From NCBI GenBank assembly GCA_937944235.1, contig CALDYZ010000009.1:1-36501 (forward strand): 36,501 nucleotides of DNA, written 5' to 3'. Each line of letters begins with the position of its first letter. The first letter of the stretch is position 1. Position numbers and translations under genes: made by a program. The DNA is from Candidatus Dojkabacteria bacterium. Lineage in GTDB: Bacteria; Patescibacteriota; Dojkabacteria; J137. This document shows positions 18,122 to 25,909 of the stretch, one piece after another. The notes below the pieces were generated by a model, which saw only the letters and a list, made by a program, of their open reading frames with translations, had not been told where the DNA came from and searched no databases.

Positions 18122-18458
18122 TAAAAAAAATTAAATATGTAGATTATTTTTTTCATTTTATCATGGAAATGTTAGCTAAAAATTGATACTTTTTCCAAAA
18201 AAAATAGACAAAATGTTGTAATACCTTACGTTACAATTATATTTTGCAGAACTGTTAAATTATTTTAGAATTAACAAACATAGTTTAAAAGCAACACCTT
18301 ACAATTTTATAAATAATTTCATGATCTAGTACTTAAATTAGTGTCACAAAAAATGTTTCTAATATCATGTGTATAACCTGTCAAAAATTGTGAGTTTTTA
18401 AAACATCTAAAATATTTGCTATCAATGTTTTTTATGTGATAAGATGTGATTCGTCTTT

Positions 18459-18791
18459 ATGTTTTGTTTAACAATTAACGTTAGATTATTTGGTATGGTT
18501 ACAACTGAAATATTCAATTATGATGACTATCAAAAGTTTTTGCGAGGTGTACCTAACAACATAACTACTTACATTAGCAAAATAATCTCAAAAGTTTCTA
18601 CAAACAAGAAAAAATTAAATATTCAAGATGTAAGACTAAAGAAATTACCACAGACGGAGATAGATTATTATACTGTGTTTTCTTTAGTCTTAAAGCCTAA
18701 TAGACAATCAGAATCAAATGAAACAGAGTCAAATGAGTATCTCGATATACAAGGTGACTTATCTAAATATAGAATAATAATAAGAGATTAG
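18459..18791 (+). CDS. Hypothetical protein
   Basis: 110 aa ORF in the same orientation upstream of lemA; no family recognised. Confidence 0.5.
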   Translation: MFCLTINVRLFGMVTTEIFNYDDYQKFLRGVPNNITTYISKIISKVSTNKKKLNIQDVRLKKLPQTEIDYYTVFSLVLKPNRQSESNETESNEYLDIQGDLSKYRIIIRD

Positions 18792-18882
18792 TAAATGTTA
18801 TAAATTCCTTATTTAAATTAACTTTCTAGACAACATGCGGTATAACGAAGTTGCAATTAAACATGTTTGCAAAAATTGTAGC

Positions 18883-18911
18883 TTGACAAAATTACTATGA
18901 CGTATTAATAT
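18883..18911 (+). promoter_or_regulatory. Near-consensus sigma70 promoter of lemA (TTGACA-N17-TAATAT)
   Basis: TTGACA 18883-18888, exactly 17 nt, TAATAT 18906-18911. Confidence 0.75.
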
Positions 18912-18941
18912 GATCGATGTTGATAATTACTTTTGTTTTTT

Positions 18942-19523
18942 ATGTTAGACATCATATTAATTTGCTGCTCCTGTTTTGTATGCGTTTTGGCTACGTCAGT
19001 TATAGCTTTAGTTGTCTACACTTTTGTTAGTTACAACAAACTAAAAGAGCTAAATTTTCAAGCAGAGCAGAGTTGGAATAAAATAATCTCACAACTGAAA
19101 AAAAAATTAGACCTCATGTTTAGTGTGGCTGAAATCACTGTAACTCATGCTAGTAATGATGATAGAGTGTTTACAAAAATTAATGAGTTGAAGTCTACCA
19201 TAATTAGTGCTGAAGACCCAAAAGAGTTGTTACGTGTGGAAGTAGAGTTGAAGTCAGCGTTAGAATATTTACATAAAATTAGTGAATTTGATGACAGGTA
19301 CGAAAAATTAAAATCTGATGAAAAATTTTTGAGCCTTAGATCTAATTTACAACAGGTAGAATCTAATATAAAAACATTAGTAGAAGGTTACAACGATACA
19401 GTTAGTAATCATAATAAATTGCTAGTAATGTTTCCTTTAAATTACATTGCAAAACAGTTTAACATAAGCAAAAGAAAATTTTTTGAATTTAATAATGAAA
19501 AGGAAGATCAAGCCTTTATCTAA
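18942..19523 (+). CDS. LemA family protein
   Basis: N-terminal TM, YNKLKELNFQAEQSWNKIISQLKKKLDLMFSVAE, YNDTVSNHNKLLVMFPLNYIAKQFNISKRKFFEF. ATG 18942 preferred to TTG 18933. Confidence 0.9.
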   Translation: MLDIILICCSCFVCVLATSVIALVVYTFVSYNKLKELNFQAEQSWNKIISQLKKKLDLMFSVAEITVTHASNDDRVFTKINELKSTIISAEDPKELLRVEVELKSALEYLHKISEFDDRYEKLKSDEKFLSLRSNLQQVESNIKTLVEGYNDTVSNHNKLLVMFPLNYIAKQFNISKRKFFEFNNEKEDQAFI

Positions 19524-19541
19524 GATATATATTCATAACTC

Positions 19542-20675
19542 ATGAGTATTGGTATCAAGGTAGACAGAAAAAAAAGTGTTCTTAGAGTAAGTGTTTTTAC
19601 ACTGGTAGACTGTTTTATAGATATGAATATATACATAGTTAAGTACTTTTTTTCGTTAGCCAATAATTTGATATCGCTTATAAAAATAAATTTATTCTCT
19701 GTTCGAAATGATTTTTATAAAAAATTGACACATATTTTCATTATTTTTGTAACATTTATATTAGCTACAGGTGGTATAGTGCAGAAAGCTTTATCGTCAA
19801 ATAATTTACAAGCTTTAAGATTATCTGGTAGCGGAATACAAATAGGCTTTAATGATGCATTATATCAAGGAGTAACTAAAAATGCTTCAGAGAACAAAAC
19901 CTTCGCACCTTTAACAGGGGTAAAAACACTGATACATGAAGTAACTGATGGAGAAACTCTAGAAAGTATATCGGAAAGATATGGTGTATCTATAGATACT
20001 ATAAGATGGGCTAGTATGGACACTGGATTAAGTCCATTTACTAATGAGATCAAAATTGGCATGAAGTTAACTATTCCAGAGATTAATGGTGTTTTAGCTA
20101 AAGTCAATCCAGGAGATACAATAGAAAAAATACTGCAATATACAAATCTACCAGTGGATGAAGCAAACTTTGCAAACGTGGCTCAATTAAATAATATTGA
20201 TCCACCCTATAATTTAGATGGACGAAATTATATTTTTATACCTAATGGAAACATTAAAGTGAGTCAAATTGGTCCCTTAAAAGACATTCCTAGAGGTGTG
20301 TTTTCCAATCCATTAGGTCACGAAAGTTGTACTGGATATGCTTTTTCTCGGGGATTTACTAGCTATCATCCAGGAGTAGATTTAGCAAAATGGGATGGAT
20401 GTATAATTACAGCCGTAGCTAATGGTGTAGTAACTTACGCCGGTTGGTCAAATTATGGAGAAGGATACAATGTTAGAATAGACCATGGTGGAGGTATAGT
20501 AACTCATTATTATCATGGTAATGGAGACTTTTACGTTAAAAAAGGAGATAAAGTCCTGCAAAAACAACAAATAATGTATATGGGGAATACTGGTAATAGT
20601 TATGGTACACATTTACATTTTGCTATGTTCAAAGACGGAGTAGCAGTTGATCCTAATGGATATGTACCATACTAA
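19542..20675 (+). CDS. LysM-containing M23 metallopeptidase
   Basis: HEVTDGETLESISERYGVSIDTIRWAS (LysM) and a second LysM-like segment; M23 motifs HPGVDLA, GTHLHFAMF. Confidence 0.95.
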   Translation: MSIGIKVDRKKSVLRVSVFTLVDCFIDMNIYIVKYFFSLANNLISLIKINLFSVRNDFYKKLTHIFIIFVTFILATGGIVQKALSSNNLQALRLSGSGIQIGFNDALYQGVTKNASENKTFAPLTGVKTLIHEVTDGETLESISERYGVSIDTIRWASMDTGLSPFTNEIKIGMKLTIPEINGVLAKVNPGDTIEKILQYTNLPVDEANFANVAQLNNIDPPYNLDGRNYIFIPNGNIKVSQIGPLKDIPRGVFSNPLGHESCTGYAFSRGFTSYHPGVDLAKWDGCIITAVANGVVTYAGWSNYGEGYNVRIDHGGGIVTHYYHGNGDFYVKKGDKVLQKQQIMYMGNTGNSYGTHLHFAMFKDGVAVDPNGYVPY

Positions 20676-22227
20676 ATTTGGTAAAATAAACTTACAAAAA
20701 ATACACCGCATAATACCAGGTGCCTTGATTTGGTTGCTTATTCTCTTGCCAGTATTAGGCTCTGATGGTCTGGCGATCTATGTCATTTACTTTATTTTAT
20801 TCATAACCGTAGTTTACTCTATAAAAGGTTACCTTAGCTTTATAGGTATGGTGATTGGATTTATTAAGTTTAAATCCAGTGAAAAAGTCAATTTTCTGCA
20901 GAAAATACAAGAATTGGATGTTAGGACAATTCATGATAGTCAAGAAATACCAGATGATAAACTACCAATACACCTCATTGTGATTGCTAACTATGGAGAA
21001 GATTATAATGTTCTCAAAAGAACGATTACAGCAATAGTGAATCAAAACTATCCAATAGAGAAGATTTATGTAACAGTTTCTATTGAAGAAAGAAAAGCCA
21101 AGGTCGATTTGAATTACGCCAACAGAGAATATTATTTAAGAAAAGATTTTGGGCACATATTAAAAGATAGATTGTTGTTTTTCATACACCCTGACAGTAT
21201 CCCCGGAGAAGCAATTGGAGCTGCAGCAAATAGAACTTGGGGAACCAAAAAATCTGTCGAAATATTAGAAAAAAGAGGTCTGGATATTTCTAAGATACTT
21301 GTGACTGCTCCAGATGGAGATATAAAGTTTAGCAGAGATTATCTTGCACAATGTACATATCAGTGGCTAACATCCGAGAAAAGAAACAAAAAATTTTATC
21401 AAACTGCAGTATATACTTTCAATAATAATTATTGGCAAGTTCCCATGATGATAAGAGTATTATCAACTGCTCTAACTTTAGCCATCTTAGGATCATCGAT
21501 AGTAGAGAAATTTAGAAGAGAAACTTTCTCTTGTTACACGGTGAATTTAAAAGTCATGAAAGATGTAGATTATTGGGATACGTCATTAGGTATAGATGAT
21601 ACAACTTTTTATTGGAGACCATACAAGTTCTTCAAAGGAGATTGGCACTGTGAAGTTTTCTTTGCACAATTAAGCGCAGATGCAGTATACAATGAAAAGT
21701 ACTTAAAAAATCACAAAGATCAATATGTGCAATACGTACGTTGGGGATGGGGAGTTATATCTTTTCCTATCGCAATGAGTATTTTATTATCTAGGGAATC
21801 ACACATTTCTATTTTTGAGAGAGTATGGAAACTAATTCATTTATTTGATGTATTTGTACTATCAAAAGTGGTCGCTTTTCTTATGGCTTTTGGAATCCCC
21901 ATAACATTATTTCTCAACAAATCTTATGATGACAGCACTATTAGTATATATACAACATCTACAATGTCAACAATGTTGGGCTATCTATCATTATTAATAA
22001 TTCCTATAACATTGATTAAAATTGGACTAATACCAAAAAAACCGAATAAGATGTCTTGGCTCAGATTTTTATTAATAATAATATGCGAAATTCCTCTAAA
22101 TTTCGTAGTGGGACTAACGTATAGTTTCTTTCCATTTGTTGAAGCTAGTACAAGAATGATGCTTGGACAGGAACATGCAAAACAGGTTAAATGGTCTCAA
22201 AAATCGTTAAATGAAGATGATATATGA
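20656..22227 (+). CDS. Membrane family 2 glycosyltransferase
   Basis: LPIHLIVIANYGEDYNVLKRTITAIVNQNYPIEKIYVTVSIEE, VTAPDGDIKFSRDYL, QYVRWGWGVI, N- and C-terminal TM segments; first ATG at 20656 (track start is TTG). Confidence 0.88.
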   Translation: MDMYHTKFGKINLQKIHRIIPGALIWLLILLPVLGSDGLAIYVIYFILFITVVYSIKGYLSFIGMVIGFIKFKSSEKVNFLQKIQELDVRTIHDSQEIPDDKLPIHLIVIANYGEDYNVLKRTITAIVNQNYPIEKIYVTVSIEERKAKVDLNYANREYYLRKDFGHILKDRLLFFIHPDSIPGEAIGAAANRTWGTKKSVEILEKRGLDISKILVTAPDGDIKFSRDYLAQCTYQWLTSEKRNKKFYQTAVYTFNNNYWQVPMMIRVLSTALTLAILGSSIVEKFRRETFSCYTVNLKVMKDVDYWDTSLGIDDTTFYWRPYKFFKGDWHCEVFFAQLSADAVYNEKYLKNHKDQYVQYVRWGWGVISFPIAMSILLSRESHISIFERVWKLIHLFDVFVLSKVVAFLMAFGIPITLFLNKSYDDSTISIYTTSTMSTMLGYLSLLIIPITLIKIGLIPKKPNKMSWLRFLLIIICEIPLNFVVGLTYSFFPFVEASTRMMLGQEHAKQVKWSQKSLNEDDI

Positions 22228-23366
22228 AAAAATTTATCAAATTAATATTAGTTTTAACATTCATATTATCCTTATCTTTCAATTTTGTTTTATATTTTTT
22301 ACTAAATTCTATAAACGACAATAGTTTATATGTTGAAATTCCAAATGATTACCAGGACAAATTCTTTAAAACTTTTCCAGAAGAATTACAAATTATAGAA
22401 TCCTCAAGGCAAGATTTTTTAGATGACAGATACTCAATATTTGGTGCATACAAAGATTTAACTGCAAGAAATTCTTCGATTTGGTTGTTAGATAGAGTCA
22501 ATACAAAATATTATAAACTAGCTGAAAGCTATAATCATACCATCTATTCTTCGCCCAAAATATCACCTGATGGAAACAAAATACTGTTTGGACAAATTTA
22601 TCCGTTTGCCATCTTAGTAACTTATCTGAAAGATTTTTCGACTGATATATTAGTTATGGAAAATGATAAAAACTCTGAGATAGCCCCAAGTATATCAAAA
22701 GACTTTAATCTAAACATATCTTGGCTAAATGATCAAGAAGTGCTATTCGAAGATAATCAAAGTTTAGACGACGTAATTAAAAAAATAAACATAAATGATA
22801 AGAAAATAGAAATATATAAAACAATAAAAGCAGATACAGAAAAAAAAGAAGTATTACTTGAAGTTCCCCATTTTTCACAACAAGATAAACTTTGGTCCGA
22901 TGAAAAACTTGGAAGTTGTAACAAACACACCATAAAATCAGCAGGATGTGCTATAACCAGTGTTACTATGATACTTAGTTACTACAATAAACTGATAAAT
23001 ATAAACCCTCAGACGTTGAACGATAAATTATCAGAAGCAAATTATCAGGGATATTTCAACGGTTGTGATATAAAGTGGTACATACCTATTCAATTTACAA
23101 ATAATCTTAAATTCAAATGGGCCTATTTCAATGAATTCAATATAGACAGAGTTCATAAAGAGCTAAACAAAGGTAATCCAATAATAGTAGGTTTCAATAA
23201 AGTGCCGTTCACTAATTTACAACACTGGGCGGTTATAGTGGGTTACAAAGATGGAGAATATATAATCAATGATCCTTGGGACAACAAAAAAAATTCTAAG
23301 ACATTGAAAGATTTTGGTGGTAGATTTGATCACATGATCCTATATGAAACTATAAAATCAAGTTAA
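22224..23366 (+). CDS. Exported C39-like cysteine peptidase with N-terminal propeller-like region
   Basis: N-terminal TM; ISPDGNKILFGQ (TolB/PD40-like); C-terminal VPHFSQQDKLWSDEKLG...SAGCAITSVTMILSYYN...LQHWAVIVGYKDGEYIINDPW. Confidence 0.85.
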   Translation: MKKFIKLILVLTFILSLSFNFVLYFLLNSINDNSLYVEIPNDYQDKFFKTFPEELQIIESSRQDFLDDRYSIFGAYKDLTARNSSIWLLDRVNTKYYKLAESYNHTIYSSPKISPDGNKILFGQIYPFAILVTYLKDFSTDILVMENDKNSEIAPSISKDFNLNISWLNDQEVLFEDNQSLDDVIKKININDKKIEIYKTIKADTEKKEVLLEVPHFSQQDKLWSDEKLGSCNKHTIKSAGCAITSVTMILSYYNKLININPQTLNDKLSEANYQGYFNGCDIKWYIPIQFTNNLKFKWAYFNEFNIDRVHKELNKGNPIIVGFNKVPFTNLQHWAVIVGYKDGEYIINDPWDNKKNSKTLKDFGGRFDHMILYETIKSS

Positions 23367-24268
23367 TCAAAACCTATAGCCCATGAATGTAACATCATTC
23401 TGCTAAAGGGTGTGAATCCATACATTTTATCTCCCACGATTGGCAGTCCAACACTTGCAAGATGTACTCTTATTTGATGAGTTCTGCCAGTTATAGGTTT
23501 ACACAATATAAACGTTGTATTTTTTTTACTATGCGCCACTTGCCAAAATTCAAGTAATGAAGTTTTAAATACACAAGTATGAGCGTAAATAAACTTATTT
23601 AGAATGTTTTCTAAACTTTCTGCAGTCTGGATATCAATTAATCTACCTACTTTATGAAATTCTGTTATAGCAAATTTGCCATTAGACGATGTACTTTCAG
23701 TAACATATTTTCTATTTATCAAACTTCTACCCAAAAAATTATTTACAATAAATTTATCTTTTTCAACGTGTCCTTCAACAAGAGCTAAATAATATTTATG
23801 TATTTTTTGTTGTAAAAATTTTTTAGAATAATTTACATGAGCATTATAATTTTTGGCTACTAACACAATACCGGATGTATCCTTGTCTATTCTGTTAATT
23901 AGTCTAGGTTTAGAACTAATTTTATTTTGTTGGAAATAATTAACTAGCGCATTCAATAAGGTTTTATTCTTGTTCTGAGGCACAGGATGTACATCAAGGC
24001 CATGCGATTTGTTTACTACCAATAAATTTTTATCTTCGTACACTATATCTATATCTAGATCAAGTGGTACTATTTCGGAATTAGATGACTTTAGTAAATA
24101 ACTACTTATTTCATTTAGATCATAATCTACTTTATCCTGAAGCTTAAGTTTATAGCTAGGATAAGAAAGTTCACCGTTAACTTTCACAAAACCTAGTCTA
24201 ATTAATGTCTTTATAATGTTTCTGGAAATAAATGGAAGTACAGATGTTAAATAAATATCTAATCTCAT
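23363..24268 (-). CDS. RluA-family rRNA pseudouridine synthase
   Basis: N-terminal S4 domain, PRLINRIDKDTSGIVLVAKN, PITGRTHQIRVHLASVGLPIVGDKMYG. Confidence 0.96.
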   Translation of the reverse strand: MRLDIYLTSVLPFISRNIIKTLIRLGFVKVNGELSYPSYKLKLQDKVDYDLNEISSYLLKSSNSEIVPLDLDIDIVYEDKNLLVVNKSHGLDVHPVPQNKNKTLLNALVNYFQQNKISSKPRLINRIDKDTSGIVLVAKNYNAHVNYSKKFLQQKIHKYYLALVEGHVEKDKFIVNNFLGRSLINRKYVTESTSSNGKFAITEFHKVGRLIDIQTAESLENILNKFIYAHTCVFKTSLLEFWQVAHSKKNTTFILCKPITGRTHQIRVHLASVGLPIVGDKMYGFTPFSRMMLHSWAIGFD

Positions 24269-25239
24269 CTATTGTCAACACTTGACCCACCACCATCCCA
24301 AAGAATTACACCTCCCATCCATTTATTATAATCAGTAAAACCAGTAATAGGATTTTTTTGTTGTAAGGCTGTCTGTACTAATTTCGCTTTCGAAGACAAA
24401 TTATCTATATAATGTAAACACACAGCCTCTAAAGTAGAAGGAAGAACCGGAGATCCAAATTCATAAGAGCCATGATGAGACAATATCATGTGTATTATAT
24501 GTAACTTACTGTCTTGATTTAAATCAGGATACTTAGCTGCAAATTTTTCAAATATCATAACACCTAAAGTGATATGCCCAATTAAAGACCCTTGTTTAGT
24601 GTAATCAATAGACGCTACTCCAGCACCCAATTCTTCTAACTTACCTATATCATGTAAAATAATTCCTGCATAAAGCAAGTCATAATTTATTTCAGGATAA
24701 AACCTTTTCATGGAATTTGCTATTTCTATCATCTCTAAAACGTGTTGTAACATGCCTGATCGGAAGTCATGGTGAAGAGACTTGGCTGCCGGCCAATACA
24801 TATATTTTCGTTTGATAACATTATCGGATAATATGTCTAATAAAATTCTTTGTAAAATTTTATCAGATAAACTATTTACTACATTAAACAATTCATTATA
24901 CATTTCTTCAGGATTATACATACTAGACGATATATATTCATCTAATTTACTCTCATCTACTTGATTAACACATTGAATCGTTAGTTGTAGCATACCCTTA
25001 TACTCATCAACTTTTGCTTGCACGGATAACAACTTCTCAGGTTTTATGATATCAAAATCAATCTTTTCTAAGATATCAGACCAAATTTTTCCTTCAATTT
25101 TACCTGTTTTATCAGAAAGAATAACTTTTAGATATTCCCGACCAAGCTTATCTCGAGCTTTTTCAACCTGACTAACCAAAAAAACTTCGTTTAGAATAGT
25201 ATCACCCTTTTTTAGGTCTTTTACATATATTGTTTTCAT
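24265..25239 (-). CDS. YhaM-like 3'-5' exoribonuclease (OB fold + HD domain)
   Basis: N-terminal OB-like region; HD motifs HHDFRSGMLQHVLEM, LLYAGIILHDIGKLEELG, LSHHGSYEFGSPVLP. Confidence 0.92.
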   Translation of the reverse strand: MKTIYVKDLKKGDTILNEVFLVSQVEKARDKLGREYLKVILSDKTGKIEGKIWSDILEKIDFDIIKPEKLLSVQAKVDEYKGMLQLTIQCVNQVDESKLDEYISSSMYNPEEMYNELFNVVNSLSDKILQRILLDILSDNVIKRKYMYWPAAKSLHHDFRSGMLQHVLEMIEIANSMKRFYPEINYDLLYAGIILHDIGKLEELGAGVASIDYTKQGSLIGHITLGVMIFEKFAAKYPDLNQDSKLHIIHMILSHHGSYEFGSPVLPSTLEAVCLHYIDNLSSKAKLVQTALQQKNPITGFTDYNKWMGGVILWDGGGSSVDNR

Positions 25240-25502
25240 CTGAGTGTATTTTTAAATATTATTTTATGTATTATCAAACCAAGGATGAAACCTATTGTAA
25301 TTCCTCCAAAAACACCAGCCACTAAACCATTTAAAAAGTCTTGCTGAGAATTAGTTAATATATTAGCATCAGTTTGATCAGGGTTAACTATATCTAAAAC
25401 GGGGGGTTGATCAATAGCCTGAGGCAGCTGCTGAACCTCTTGAGCAAATATAGCAACTTGAAAAAACATCATCATTAGAAAAGTAGCTATTATCTTTTTC
25501 AT
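25236..25502 (-). CDS. Small exported/membrane protein of unknown function
   Basis: 88 aa, signal-peptide-like N-terminus ending IFAQ, one C-terminal TM with Gly-rich stretch; overlaps the YhaM start by 4 nt. Confidence 0.65.
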   Translation of the reverse strand: MKKIIATFLMMMFFQVAIFAQEVQQLPQAIDQPPVLDIVNPDQTDANILTNSQQDFLNGLVAGVFGGITIGFILGLIIHKIIFKNTLR

Positions 25503-25531
25503 TGTAAATTATTAATAAATAATAATAAAAA

Positions 25532-25909
25532 TTACTCAATTTCAACAGGAAAAACAACTTTCCCTGTATCTTTTTCAATAATCTTAATCGCCAAAACAGG
25601 ACATGACTGGGCTCCTTGCAGAATAACCTCATCGCTATCAAACGAATGATTAGGTGAATGTTTGCTCGCAGGTGATATATCTATTTTATCACCCTCAACT
25701 CCAGTGTTAATTTCGGCAATACCATCTTCGTTCATAAAAAAAGTTAATGGAGCAATAGCTGCACAACTAGCTGCACCTATACACTTATTTCTATCATATT
25801 CTATTATGTATTTAGAATTTATAGAGGTTGCTTGAAACACTCCAGGCAACACCTCTACAACAACAACACCGGTTTTTATGTCATTAATTATATCTTTAAT
25901 ATTTATCAT
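25532..25909 (-). CDS. Ferredoxin with three cysteines
   Basis: KCIGAASCAAIAPLTFFMNEDG...AQSCPVLAI; only three Cys in 125 aa. Confidence 0.85.
   Translation of the reverse strand: MINIKDIINDIKTGVVVVEVLPGVFQATSINSKYIIEYDRNKCIGAASCAAIAPLTFFMNEDGIAEINTGVEGDKIDISPASKHSPNHSFDSDEVILQGAQSCPVLAIKIIEKDTGKVVFPVEIE

Noticed and set aside
18211-18325. TTGTAA-N9-TTACAA repeat and a duplicated ACCTTAC motif upstream of orf110
   Set aside because: Short and AT-rich; not placed relative to any convincing promoter, so not promoted to a finding.
19865-20107. 80-aa minus ORF in the LysM region
   Set aside because: Antisense to LysM domain coding sequence.
24782-24964. 60-aa plus ORF within the YhaM-like gene
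   Set aside because: Antisense to a confident CDS, no features.
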